From Bog-473 sp963755375 (GTDB taxonomy: Bacteria; Actinomycetota; Acidimicrobiia; Acidimicrobiales; RAAP-2), in assembly GCA_963755375.1 (NCBI GenBank), contig CAVWKG010000016.1:2790001-2854000 (forward strand): DNA of 64,000 nucleotides. Direction: 5' to 3'. How positions within the stretch are numbered: the stretch's first letter is position 1; the number at the start of each line of letters is the position of its first letter. Position numbers and translations under genes: made by a program. Shown in pieces: positions 48,507 through 57,132 of this stretch. The notes beneath the pieces are model-generated. The model saw nothing but the letters and a program-made list of their open reading frames with translations, searched no databases and had not been told where the DNA came from.

Positions 48507-50345
48507 CTACGAGGCGCTGTCCGTTCCGCCCACGGCATCGTTGATGCCGAGCGAAGCGGCCGAACCCGAGAACAGGGCATCGCCGTAGTTGAAGACCCCT
48601 CCGTCGGAGGCGATGAGCCAGTAGCCGCCGCCGTCACGGGTCCCGGCCATGCCGACGATGGGCTTGTTCAACGCGATGCCCCCGGCCGAGCCCTCGAAGA
48701 CGGCATCGCCGTAGCTGAAGATCCCTCCGTCGGATGCCACCAGCCAGTAGCCGCCTCCATCGGGCGTGGCCGCCACGCCGACGATTGGCTGGTTGAGGGG
48801 CTGGCCGCCGCGCGATCCGAAGAAGCTCGCGTCGCCGTAGCTGAAGATCCCTCCGTCGGAGGCCACCAGCCAGTAGCCGCCCCCATCGGGCGTGGCCGCC
48901 ATGCCGACGATCGGCTGGTTGAGGGGCTGGCCGCCGCGCGATCCGAAGAAGCTCGCGTCGCCGTAGCTGAAGATCCCTCCGTCGGATGCCACCAGCCAGT
49001 AGCCGGCGCCATCGGGTGTAACCCCCATGCCGACGATCGGCTTGTTCAGGGGCTGGCCGCCACGGGACCCTAAGTACGCGGCGTCGCCGTAGTTGAAGAT
49101 CCCACCGTCGGCAGCCACCAGCCAGTAGCCCAGCCCGTTCAGCGTCGACGCCATGCCGACGATGGGCTTGTTGAGGACTGTTCCGGCCGGCGATCCGTAG
49201 GTCTTCGCCGAACCGAACGCGTGAACCGCCCCTGCGCCGGTGGCGACCCAGTAGGAATTGGTCAGCCCGAATCCGTAGGTCAGACCAGCCAGGACCGGCG
49301 TGTCTTGATTGGTGGCGAGCATGTTGCCCGAGGTGCTGTCCTGATAGCCAAGAGCGCCCTTGTCGCTCCCGGAGGCGACCACGAACGACAGCAAGGCGGT
49401 GACGGGAGAGTGCCCGGAGCTGGTGTAGGTGGAGTTCGTCGGCGATAAGCCCATCGCGAGCAGGGCCTGGATCACCAGCCCGGTGGACTGCGAGTCGGTC
49501 TGCTGGGGCTGGGCGACGGAATTCTGGTAGTAGCTCCAGCCGCCGTCGGCGTCCTGCCCGGTGGTGAAGAAGGTCAGCGCGCTGGTTTCAATGCCGGAGG
49601 TCAGCGCTCCCTGGGCGGCGAGTCCCTGGACGGCGAGGGACGTCGTCTGGTTGTCTGCGCCTGTGGGTGTCGGGGCCGAGGGGTCTTCGGCGCATACGCC
49701 GAGGGCCTGGTCCGGGAAGGCCCAGCCGCCGTTCGCACATTGCTGGCTGGTCAGCCAACCGACGGCGACCGCGTTGGCCGCCTGTCCCGCCGCCTTGAGC
49801 GCAGTGAAGACAAGACCCTGGTCGTAGGTGCCGACGAAGAAGTCGTTCAACTGGGGCTCCGTACCGAACAGACCGGCGTCGGGCCCCGTAGTCTGCTCGG
49901 TGGCCAGCAACCGCGTCACGAGATTCGTCCCCCCGAAGTTCGTCGGGTCGACACCCATCGCATGAGCGTCGAGGATCAGCGCAGCGAGCTGGGCCGGCCC
50001 ATCGGCACCGTCCTCGGTGATGTATGAATCAGCATTGGCCTCTACGTAGTTCAACGCGGCCTGCGCAGCCGCCACGTCGACGTGCGCAGCGGCCAGCGCC
50101 AGAATGGCGTTGACGGTGGTCGAGAGGTTGGCCAGAGGTTGTGGGGCGGGTCCGATGCCGCCATTGGCGGCCTGCTGGCCGGCGATCCAGCTAGCCGCCG
50201 ATTGCGCCGCGGCGAATTGCGGGATCTGGGGCGGCACCGTCGCAGCGCCTGCAGGCGCTGCGAACGAGGTCATGATGGCGGCGGCAAGCAACGTCGCCAG
50301 GCCGACAGCGGAAGCACCACTCAGGGTGCGGCGGATGATGTGCAC
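48507..50345 (-). CDS. Secreted alpha/alpha-toroid (transcobalamin alpha-domain-like) protein with 42-residue C-terminal repeats
   Basis: This 612-residue protein has a signal peptide ending near residue 35 (AAPAGAA). Residues 36-365 form a prenyltransferase/squalene-cyclase-like toroid, with repeat motifs such as SWIAGQQAANGGIG, SQQCANGGWAFPD, FTTGQDADGGWSYYQ and alternating helix pairs. The C-terminal 240 residues are six 42-residue repeats of type PIVGMAATPDGGGYWLVASD and GGIFSYGDASFFGS. In intrinsic factor and transcobalamin an alpha6/alpha6 barrel is joined to a DUF4430 domain; here the barrel gene is directly followed by the DUF4430 gene. GTG 50345 is the start. It is the first gene behind the cobalamin riboswitch, so it should be made when B12 is low. 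B12 binding itself is inferred. Confidence 0.85.
   Translation of the reverse strand: MHIIRRTLSGASAVGLATLLAAAIMTSFAAPAGAATVPPQIPQFAAAQSAASWIAGQQAANGGIGPAPQPLANLSTTVNAILALAAAHVDVAAAQAALNYVEANADSYITEDGADGPAQLAALILDAHAMGVDPTNFGGTNLVTRLLATEQTTGPDAGLFGTEPQLNDFFVGTYDQGLVFTALKAAGQAANAVAVGWLTSQQCANGGWAFPDQALGVCAEDPSAPTPTGADNQTTSLAVQGLAAQGALTSGIETSALTFFTTGQDADGGWSYYQNSVAQPQQTDSQSTGLVIQALLAMGLSPTNSTYTSSGHSPVTALLSFVVASGSDKGALGYQDSTSGNMLATNQDTPVLAGLTYGFGLTNSYWVATGAGAVHAFGSAKTYGSPAGTVLNKPIVGMASTLNGLGYWLVAADGGIFNYGDAAYLGSRGGQPLNKPIVGMGVTPDGAGYWLVASDGGIFSYGDASFFGSRGGQPLNQPIVGMAATPDGGGYWLVASDGGIFSYGDASFFGSRGGQPLNQPIVGVAATPDGGGYWLVASDGGIFSYGDAVFEGSAGGIALNKPIVGMAGTRDGGGYWLIASDGGVFNYGDALFSGSAASLGINDAVGGTDSAS
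48640..49300 (-). repeat. 126-bp tandem repeats encoding the 42-residue WLVASDGGIF units
   Basis: The marker TGCCGACGAT recurs exactly every 126 bp (near 48649, 48775, 48901, 49027, 49153), with a degenerate sixth unit upstream. The second, third and fourth copies are nearly identical at DNA level. Confidence 0.85.
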
Positions 50346-50429
50346 GGTTCTCGCTTCCCGGACCTCGACCCGGAAAACTCCGCACCAGCGGGGTCACACC
50401 GAGCCCCGGTCCTTGTGTCTCGACGGTGG

Positions 50430-50560
50430 GAACTCTCCTGACCTTGAGGTATCCCGGCTTATGGCGTCACCTCGGCGGCGCACCACTCACGGTTGCGGAC
50501 CAGCGCCGGACTCTCACCGGCTTCCCCTCGGGGGCAGTTACAGCTTCAACAATTGTGTTG
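50430..50560 (-). ncRNA. Cobalamin (B12) riboswitch
   Basis: Reading the minus strand, GGGAAGCCGGTGAGAGTCC (50508-50526) is followed by GCTGGTCCGCAACCGT and then the B12 box GCCGGGATACCTC (50446-50458). These are the conserved core elements of the cobalamin riboswitch in correct order and spacing. About 85 nt separate the box from the GTG of the toroid gene and are rich in short inverted repeats that could form the expression platform. Confidence 0.9.
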
Positions 50561-50567
50561 CTCGCGT

Positions 50568-50573
50568 ACGGTA
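50568..50573 (-). promoter_or_regulatory. Candidate -10 of the B12 operon
   Basis: On the minus strand TACCGT sits about 7 bases before the presumed first base of the riboswitch transcript. No convincing -35 is visible. Confidence 0.4.
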
Positions 50574-50671
50574 GCACGGGAGCCCCCTCGGCCCCCGACC
50601 CGGGACCCGGCGTCGGGCGCGAGCGGGCGCGAGCGGAATCGGGTTGACTTTTCGAATCGAGCCGCGGGAGC

Positions 50672-51781
50672 GTGACGCAAATGGCAATGGGCAATCGACC
50701 GGACGTCAAGACGGCGCCGGGACCAATCGTGGCGCTGGACGTGTCACTGTTGGCCGCGCACTTCGCCACCGCTTTGGCGCGGGTGCCGTTCCGTCGCCCC
50801 TTTGCGGGTCAGTCCTCACCCCTCTCGAATTTGGGTATCACCGTCACTCGGGAGGTCATCCGGGCCTTCATGGGCTACGCGTCGTCGCTCCGCATCCCTG
50901 AATTCCGCTCACTCGAACTGGTGCTCGACGACATTTGCAAGAGGATCATGCCTCCGATCGTTGGCGCCCTCGACGTCGAGGGTCGCGCCACCGAGTTCGG
51001 CGGCGTTCCAGGCATCCTCTACGTGCCCCGTCACGAGGCGCCCGTTGGGGTCGTGCTCTATCTGCACGGAGGCGGATACATCGGCACCTCCCCGACGATG
51101 TATGCCTTTTTCACTGCGCAGGTGTGCCGGCAGACGGGGTGCGCCGTCTTCGTCGCCGACTATCGCCTGGCACCTGAGTTCCCGTACCCGGCCGGCGCGG
51201 AGGACGCCTCGGCCATTTACACGGAGCTGATCGATCTGGGCATCCCCGCTGAGCGGATCTTCCTCTCTGGCGATTCGGGTGGCGGCGGGCTGGCCAACAC
51301 CGTCCTCCTCGAAGGCGTCGAGCGGATCAGGCCCGTGCGGCCGGCCGGTCTGGTGCTCTTCTCGCCCGAGGTCGACCTCCGCCTCGACGAGGACTCGGTG
51401 ACCTCCAACGCTGACCACGACATCCTGCCGTGGAACATCCCCACGGCGGCGTACCTGCACGGCTTCGACAGCACCAGTAGCGCGGTGTCGCCACTGAACG
51501 CGGATCTGAGCGGGTTCCCCCCGACGTGCGTCGCCTGGGGTGGTGACGAGATGTTCCGCGACCCCATCCGTCGCTACGTGGAGCGTTTGCGTGCAGCCGG
51601 GGTCCCCACGGACGCCCGGGAGTTCGACGGGATGTTCCACGTGTTCGAAATCCTGATGCCATGGGCCGTCGACAGCCGGGAGGTGTTCGCGCACGTCCAT
51701 CGCTTCATCGACCGAGTCCTGGCGGACGCGCCGCCGCTCGACGAGAGCAAGCTGGCTGACGCTCTCGGTCTGGAGCGCTGA
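50672..51781 (+). CDS. Alpha/beta hydrolase, hormone-sensitive-lipase (HGGG) family
   Basis: This 369-residue protein has the oxyanion motif YLHGGGYIGTSP, the nucleophile elbow LSGDSGGGGLAN, the acidic residue in AWGGDEMFRDP and the His in EFDGMFHVFEI. These complete the Ser-Asp-His triad of the HSL/GDSAG esterases. It should hydrolyse short esters. Its first 90 residues form a helical cap. GTG 50672 has GGGAG upstream. It is divergent from the B12 operon, separated by about 100 bp from the riboswitch start, and probably unrelated to it. TTGACT at 50643 could be its -35. Confidence 0.85.
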   Translation: MTQMAMGNRPDVKTAPGPIVALDVSLLAAHFATALARVPFRRPFAGQSSPLSNLGITVTREVIRAFMGYASSLRIPEFRSLELVLDDICKRIMPPIVGALDVEGRATEFGGVPGILYVPRHEAPVGVVLYLHGGGYIGTSPTMYAFFTAQVCRQTGCAVFVADYRLAPEFPYPAGAEDASAIYTELIDLGIPAERIFLSGDSGGGGLANTVLLEGVERIRPVRPAGLVLFSPEVDLRLDEDSVTSNADHDILPWNIPTAAYLHGFDSTSSAVSPLNADLSGFPPTCVAWGGDEMFRDPIRRYVERLRAAGVPTDAREFDGMFHVFEILMPWAVDSREVFAHVHRFIDRVLADAPPLDESKLADALGLER

Positions 51782-51863
51782 ACACTCGTCCGCAGTCCCT
51801 ACCCGCGGCCACGGAGCACTCGTGGGCTAGGGTCGGCTCGACGCACAACGGGGCGGGGAGGGC

Positions 51864-52274
51864 ATGGACCGGAGGGCGAGAGTTGGGTTCGCAGCCAGCG
51901 TGCTGCTCGCGGCTCTGTTGGTCAGTGCGTGTGCCAGTAGTGGGCCCTCGTCCTCGTCGGCCACGACGACCAGTACCACAGCATCCTCAACGACGACGAC
52001 GTCCTCCGCCACCGCGGCGTGCACGAAGAGCATCATTGACGCGGCGGCCACGAAGTCGACCACCGTGGGCCCGGTCGATGCGGTAACAGGCTTCGGCTGC
52101 GCGGGGTCGTGGGCATACGCCAACGTCACCGTGGGCAGCGGATCAGGCTCCTACGACGCCGTCATCGTGCTACAGGCTCAAGGGTCGGGCTGGTCGGTCG
52201 CCGACCGTGCCGATGCCTGCCAGAACCATATGGTCGCGAGCGCGATCTACGCCCAGGCCTGCACGACGAGCTGA
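51864..52274 (+). CDS. Small secreted lipoprotein
   Basis: This 136-residue protein has a lipoprotein signal peptide (ARVGFAASVLLAALLVSACA, lipobox LVSAC). A 30-residue Ser/Thr linker follows, then a compact domain with two further Cys (ACTKSIIDAAA, GFGCAGSWAYANVTV, WSVADRADACQNHMV). The mature N-terminal Cys would be lipidated and the domain displayed on the outer face. Similar short actinobacterial lipoproteins have no assigned function. GGGGAGG precedes the ATG. It ends 6 bp before the convergent CoA-transferase gene. Confidence 0.75.
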   Translation: MDRRARVGFAASVLLAALLVSACASSGPSSSSATTTSTTASSTTTTSSATAACTKSIIDAAATKSTTVGPVDAVTGFGCAGSWAYANVTVGSGSGSYDAVIVLQAQGSGWSVADRADACQNHMVASAIYAQACTTS

Positions 52275-52280
52275 GCCCCA

Positions 52281-53582
52281 TCAGCGCCGGTCGAGCCCGT
52301 CAGCCGCCTTGCGCAGATCGCGACGGAAGTCTGGGTGAGCTATGTCTGCCAGCAGGTGCGCGCGCTCGCGCACGGTACGACCGGTGAGCTCCGCTGCGCC
52401 ATATTCGGTAATGACGACACCGGTGTGGTGACGTGGCGTAGAGACGACCGATCCTTCGGGAGGAACCCCCGCGATGCGGGACACGACGTTGCCGTCGTGT
52501 TCTGCCGTCGAGCGGAGGCAGATCAGCGAGTGGGCGTCGAGGTGTAACTCGGCCCCCGCCACGAAATCTTCGTGCCCACCGACTCCCGAGATCTGCCGAC
52601 CGTCGATGTTGTCTGCCATCACCTGGCCGTAGAGGTCGACCGAGAGAGCGCCGTTGATGGAGACGAGGTTGGCGTTCCCGGCGATCACCGTCGGATCGTT
52701 CACTGTGTCGACGGGCAGGAAGGCCACATCGTCGTTCCCGTCGAGCCACTGGTAGAGGTCGGCGACGCCCAGCGCGAACGTGGTCACCGACACACCGTCG
52801 AATATCCCTTTGGCGTCATTGGTGACCTTGCCGGACTGGTGCAGCTGCATCAGGCCGGTGGTGAACATCTCCGAATGAATACCGAACCCGCCGAGCGGCC
52901 CGCGGGCGAGCTCCCCCGCCACAATGTTGGGGATGGCGCCGATACCCGTCTGCAGGGTGGATCCGTCCTGCACATAGGAGAGTGCGTGGCCGGCGATGGC
53001 GTCGTCCGCCTCGTTGCTGGGCGCGTCGGCGAGGGCGAAGGGTGCGCCGTCGGACTGGACGAGTACGTCGACGACATCCAGCGGGATTGTGTTGTCGTAC
53101 GCCGGGGGGAGGCTTCTGGTGCGGGGCAGGTGCGGGTTGACCTCAACGATGAGAAGGCGGTCAGGGTCATGTCCGGCGCGGAGGAGCTCGTCCCGGGTCC
53201 CACCGACATGCAAGGAGAGGTTCACATCGCCCCGCTCGTCGGATGGTGCCGCCTGCGCCACCATCACTCGGGGGGCGAACCGCTCCATGATCGGCCCCAT
53301 CTGCCGGAAGCCACCGGGTACCAGCTCCACCTGGTGGCCCAAGGAGTGGTGGAACCGCTCAGCCGGCCCGAAGAACCCGCAACGGTAGGTCACCCCGGGC
53401 TTGGTGAAGACGTCGTAGAGGTTCAAGCACAAGGCACCCCCGACTTGGAGGTCTTCCCAGTCGTCACGGGCTCCCAACGCCGTCAGCAGGCCATCGGGGA
53501 TGCCCGGACCGAGCCCGAATCCGATCCGATCGACCGGTCGCATCAGCGCCACGGCCTGCTCCATGGTGCAAAGGGTCGGCAT
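52281..53582 (-). CDS. Acetyl-CoA hydrolase/CoA-transferase family protein
   Basis: This 433-residue protein has the two-domain class I CoA-transferase fold. VGGTRDELLRAGHD, LQTGIGAIPNIVAG, GGFGIHSEMFTTGLMQLHQS (the SEMF block carries the usual catalytic Glu), SINGALSVDLYGQVMADNI and ISGVGGHEDFVAGA are visible, then a typical end: HHTGVVITEYGAAELTGRTV and RERAHLLADIAHPDFR. This is the 4-hydroxybutyrate/acetate CoA-transferase type. The initiator ATG at 53582 was chosen because the sequence further upstream is unrelated. It is probably a single-gene unit. Confidence 0.85.
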   Translation of the reverse strand: MPTLCTMEQAVALMRPVDRIGFGLGPGIPDGLLTALGARDDWEDLQVGGALCLNLYDVFTKPGVTYRCGFFGPAERFHHSLGHQVELVPGGFRQMGPIMERFAPRVMVAQAAPSDERGDVNLSLHVGGTRDELLRAGHDPDRLLIVEVNPHLPRTRSLPPAYDNTIPLDVVDVLVQSDGAPFALADAPSNEADDAIAGHALSYVQDGSTLQTGIGAIPNIVAGELARGPLGGFGIHSEMFTTGLMQLHQSGKVTNDAKGIFDGVSVTTFALGVADLYQWLDGNDDVAFLPVDTVNDPTVIAGNANLVSINGALSVDLYGQVMADNIDGRQISGVGGHEDFVAGAELHLDAHSLICLRSTAEHDGNVVSRIAGVPPEGSVVSTPRHHTGVVITEYGAAELTGRTVRERAHLLADIAHPDFRRDLRKAADGLDRR

Positions 53583-54433
53583 GCACTCCACTCTCGCACC
53601 AGATCTCCCCTCTGACCACGGACTACGGTCCCGGCAGCCCCTGGGGGGCGGGCAATCCATGACTTTCGGCTCTACCCTCACCCAGGCTTCGCCCCCAGAA
53701 TGATTGGGACACCTTCCTCTTCCCAGACAACGGTGCTTGGAGAATGGCGGCCACCCCCCTCGGTCGCCATTTTCCAATTCCGGAGTTGTCCACAGGCAAG
53801 CGACCCCTCGGAATCCGCCACCGTTGGACTTCCGGCGCTGTCGTGACCGGCCCGGTCGGTTCAACGGGGTGAGCCCGACTGCACTGCATGCAAAGAGGGG
53901 CGGGGGAGAAGAGCGCGGCACAAGTGGGCCGGGCGGACCGAATCGAACGGACTCCTCCTCGTTCCGCCCCCACTCGTTGGGCGCCGGGTCTCCTGCGGTC
54001 CACTCCGAGACGGGCCTACAAGGTCGTCTGCGTCGCTGGACACCTCGCGTTGCTCTCGCCAACCCGAGGAGGCAAGGCCGCACCCACGTCGCGCTCCGCT
54101 TACCGAGCGCAGTGTGCTGCATGCGCTACCGAGCGCAGTGCGCTGCATGCGCTACCGAGCGCAGTGCGCTCCACGAAGGGCAGCGCCACCGCGGGGAGCT
54201 CGAAGAGAACAGACCGCCCGGCATGGACCCCGGTGCGGTCCCGATCGTGCTCGCCCGTGAGATCGGCTAACGACGTCGCGTTGCTGGGCTCGCCGACGTC
54301 TCGGTGTTCGCCGGACCTCGATAAGCTCGCCGCCGCTGCGCTCACCTCGCGGGCGCGCTTCGCCCAGGCTGCGCGCGGTGACCGGGAAGGGACCGCGGGC
54401 AGGCCCGCAACCCAGGATGGAGGCTGTAGAGCA
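53583..54433. other. Long intergenic region with a short palindromic array
   Basis: No gene is supported in these 850 bases. The region contains a single DnaA-box-like TTGTCCACA (53786-53794), stretches of low-complexity sequence and the 26-bp tandem repeats listed separately. The last 160 bases before the universal stress protein gene are rich in GCTCGCCGCC-type sequence. Confidence 0.5.
54101..54172. repeat. Tandem 26-bp repeats with internal palindrome
   Basis: Nearly three copies of the unit TACCGAGCGCAGTG followed by YGCTGCATGCGC lie at 54101-54126, 54127-54152 and 54153-54172 (partial). The inner part GAGCGCA-G-TGCGCTC is a perfect 7-1-7 palindrome in the later copies, and GCATGC is a second palindrome. 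Copies are separated by 0 bp, so this is not a CRISPR array. Confidence 0.75.
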
Positions 54434-54880
54434 ATGACTTCGCAACCGTCAACGGACATGAGCAGGATCGTCGTCGGCCTCGACGGTTCGGCCTCCTCCC
54501 TCGAGGCCCTGTCGTGGGCGGCTCGCCAGGCCGTCCTGACCGGGGGCGGCCTGGAGATCGTGATGACGTGGGAGTGGCCGTCGAGTTACGGCTGGGCCGT
54601 GCCGGTTCCCGCCGACTTCGATCCCGAGTCGGACGTGAAGCGAACACTCGACACCGCCGTCGCCGGGGTGCTGGCGGAGCATCCCGGTCTGCGGGTGGAC
54701 CACCGCGTCATCGAGGGACATCCCGCACCGATCCTCGTCGAGGCCTCCAAGGGTGCCGATTTGCTGGTTGTCGGCAGCCGCGGCCATGGTGAATTCGCTG
54801 GCATGCTCATCGGCTCGGTCAGCGAGCACTGCGCGACGAACGCCCACTGCCCCGTCCTCATCCACCGCGCCGACCGGTAG
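54434..54880 (+). CDS. Universal stress protein (UspA family)
   Basis: This 148-residue single Usp domain reads SRIVVGLDGSASSLEALSWA, LEIVMTWEW, VIEGHPAPILVEASKGADLL and the ATP-binding block VVGSRGHGEFAGMLIGSVSE followed by HCATNAHCPVLIH. The G-x2-G-x9-G-S motif is intact, so it should bind ATP. Usp proteins respond to hypoxia and starvation. The ATG has GGAGG about 12 nt upstream. It is a single-gene unit behind the long repeat-bearing intergenic region. Confidence 0.9.
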   Translation: MTSQPSTDMSRIVVGLDGSASSLEALSWAARQAVLTGGGLEIVMTWEWPSSYGWAVPVPADFDPESDVKRTLDTAVAGVLAEHPGLRVDHRVIEGHPAPILVEASKGADLLVVGSRGHGEFAGMLIGSVSEHCATNAHCPVLIHRADR

Positions 54881-54922
54881 CGCCCATTCAGCCCGTCGGC
54901 GCCTCGGCGGCACGGTGCCCGG

Positions 54923-55960
54923 TCAGGGCCCCGCCTCAGTGTGCAGTTTCTCGAGTGCGCGCCGGCGCGCCACGCCGTCGGCGCGCAGCTGGGCGAGCCC
55001 GGGGCCGCCCTTCGTGGGTGCCGATGCCTGAGGATGCCCACCGAGGAGGGCGCCGAGCGTGGCCTCCACCGACGACGTCAGCGCAGCCGCGTGGTACCCG
55101 CCCTCCAGGAAGAGGGCGAGCCGGCCGGGGCGGGGCGCAAACTCGTGCACGATGCGCGCCAGCTCGGCGAAGTCCCCGCTCAAGAGCTGCAGTTCGCTGA
55201 GGGGGTCGTCCCGGTGAGCGTCGAACCCGCAGGAGACCAGCACCCAGTCCGGTCCGAACTCCTCGATGGTGGCGCGCGCCTCCCGATCAAGCGCGGCCCG
55301 CACCACATCGCCGGTCGCCCCCGGCGGCAACGGGAGGTTGAGGGTGCGGCCGGGCGCCGCCGGGCCTCCGACCTCGTCAGGGCGGCCCGTTCCCGGATAC
55401 AGAGGATGCTGGTGCGTGGAGACGTAGAGCACGTCGGGGTCGTCCCAGAAGATGTCCTGGGTGCCGTTCCCGTGATGCACGTCCCAGTCAACGATGAGGA
55501 CCCGTTCCCCGAGCGCCGTGCGCGATGCCGCGGCCACGGCCACGTTGTTGACGAGGCAGAACCCCATGGCCCGGTCCCCGGTGGCGTGATGGCCCGGCGG
55601 CCGGACGGGGACGAAAGCGACGCCCTCGCCGCGCCGGTCGAGCTCAGCCAGCGCAGCCAGACCGGCCCCGGCCGCGCGCCGGGCCGCGGACCACGAGTCC
55701 GGCCGCGCGTAGGTATCGGCGTCGATGTCCCCGCCCCCCTCTGCGCAGAACGATTCGAGCCGGGCCAGATAGTCGCGGTCATGGACCCGCGCCAGCTCGT
55801 CCAACGACGCCTCGTCGAACGCCAGGGATACGACCTCGTGCTCCGGCCCAAGCGCGTGCACGCCGTCCATGACCGCGACCAGGCGGGACGGCCGCTCGGG
55901 ATGGCGAGCGCCGCCGTCGTGCTCGGCGAGCCCGGACGGCCCGGCGACGACGAGCGGCAT
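54923..55960 (-). CDS. Histone-deacetylase-superfamily (class II-like) amidohydrolase
   Basis: This 345-residue enzyme has all catalytic elements: PPGHHATGDRAMGFCLVNN (tandem His 124-125), IVDWDVHHGNGTQDIF (zinc Asp160 and His162), VSCGFDAHRDDPL (third zinc Asp) and LEGGYHAAAL (transition-state Tyr). Bacterial members deacetylate acetoin-utilisation proteins, polyamines or other acetylated small molecules. ATG 55960 was preferred since the upstream frame is not protein-like; a GTG directly precedes it. It is divergent from the alcohol dehydrogenase gene. Confidence 0.9.
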   Translation of the reverse strand: MPLVVAGPSGLAEHDGGARHPERPSRLVAVMDGVHALGPEHEVVSLAFDEASLDELARVHDRDYLARLESFCAEGGGDIDADTYARPDSWSAARRAAGAGLAALAELDRRGEGVAFVPVRPPGHHATGDRAMGFCLVNNVAVAAASRTALGERVLIVDWDVHHGNGTQDIFWDDPDVLYVSTHQHPLYPGTGRPDEVGGPAAPGRTLNLPLPPGATGDVVRAALDREARATIEEFGPDWVLVSCGFDAHRDDPLSELQLLSGDFAELARIVHEFAPRPGRLALFLEGGYHAAALTSSVEATLGALLGGHPQASAPTKGGPGLAQLRADGVARRRALEKLHTEAGP

Positions 55961-56127
55961 CACCTGGGGACCCTCCGAGCCCGGCCCCCTGGAACGGACG
56001 AACACGGTGGCGTGGCAAACATGGTCTCTCCTCGTCCAGCTCCATGCTACGGGAGTGCCCACCGGGGCGGCCTGCCACGGGCACAGCCGGCTCCGCCCGC
56101 CCTACGCTGGCGCGCCATGATGGCGTC

Positions 56128-57132
56128 ATGAAGGCGTGGGTGGTCGACCGGCCGGGGCCGGTCGACGGCGTCCCGCCTCCGCTGGTGCCGGTTGACAGAG
56201 CCGTCCCCGACCCAGGCCCCGGAGAGGTCCGCGTGCGCGTCCGAGCGTGCGGAGTGTGCCGGACGGACCTTCATCTGACCGAGGGTGACCTCGTCCCGCG
56301 CCACCCGCGGGTGACGCCGGGCCACGAGATCGTCGGAGTGGTCGACCGGCTCGGCCCCGGGAGCACGCGCTGGCGCGAGGGTGACCGCATCGGGGTGCCC
56401 TGGCTGGCCCACACCTGCGGGAGGTGTCGCTTCTGCCTCTCGGAGCGCGAGAACCTGTGCATCGACCCGCGCTTCACCGGCTGGGACGTGGACGGGGGGT
56501 ACGCCGAGTACGCCGTCGTGGACGAGGCCTACGCCTACGCGCTGCCCGCGGAGTTCGACGACGTCGAAGTCGCGCCGCTGCTTTGTGCCGGGATCATCGG
56601 CTACAGGGCCTTGCAGCGGGCCAATCTTCCCGAGGGGGGTCGGCTCGGCCTCTATGGGTTCGGTGGCTCCGCCCACCTCACGGCCCAGGTGGCCCTCGCT
56701 CGCGGTGCCCGGGTCCACGTCATGACCCGTTCACGCGAGGCGCAGCAGCTGGCTCTCGAGCTCGGCGCCACCAGCGCGGGGGGCGCGGACTCGCCGCCTC
56801 CGGAGCGACTGGACTCGGCGATCCTGTTCGCCCCGGTCGGCACCCTCGTCCCGCCGGCGCTGGCCGCGCTGGACAGGGGCGGAACACTGGCCGTGGCCGG
56901 GATCTATCTGAGCGACATCCCCACCCTCAACTACGAGGAACACCTCTTCGAGGAGAGGACCCTGCAGAGCGTGACGGCCAACACCCGAGGGGACGGGGGG
57001 GCGTTCCTGGCCGAGGCTGCCCGGATCGGCCTGCGCGTCTCGGCCATCCCCTACTCGATGGAGCGCGCCGACGTGGCCCTGCGGGACCTGCGGAACGACC
57101 GGGTCAACGGCGCCGCGGTCCTGGTTCCCTGA
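56128..57132 (+). CDS. Zinc-dependent alcohol dehydrogenase, MDR family
   Basis: This 334-residue medium-chain dehydrogenase has the catalytic zinc ligands in VRACGVCRTDLHL (Cys) and TPGHEIVGVVDRLG (His, Glu). The four structural-zinc Cys lie in HTCGRCRFCLSERENLC, and a Rossmann GLYGFGGSAHL follows. It resembles the AdhA type that uses primary alcohols or propanol-like substrates. The ATG overlaps the stop of a four-codon upstream mini-frame, so translation may be coupled or leaderless. Bases 57133-57407 after it hold no gene. Confidence 0.85.
   Translation: MKAWVVDRPGPVDGVPPPLVPVDRAVPDPGPGEVRVRVRACGVCRTDLHLTEGDLVPRHPRVTPGHEIVGVVDRLGPGSTRWREGDRIGVPWLAHTCGRCRFCLSERENLCIDPRFTGWDVDGGYAEYAVVDEAYAYALPAEFDDVEVAPLLCAGIIGYRALQRANLPEGGRLGLYGFGGSAHLTAQVALARGARVHVMTRSREAQQLALELGATSAGGADSPPPERLDSAILFAPVGTLVPPALAALDRGGTLAVAGIYLSDIPTLNYEEHLFEERTLQSVTANTRGDGGAFLAEAARIGLRVSAIPYSMERADVALRDLRNDRVNGAAVLVP

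Noticed and set aside
53786..53794. DnaA-box-like TTGTCCACA as part of a replication origin
   Set aside because: Only one copy, no AT-rich element and no dnaA/dnaN genes nearby.
54101..54172. CRISPR array
   Set aside because: Repeats are contiguous without spacers and no cas gene is present in the window.
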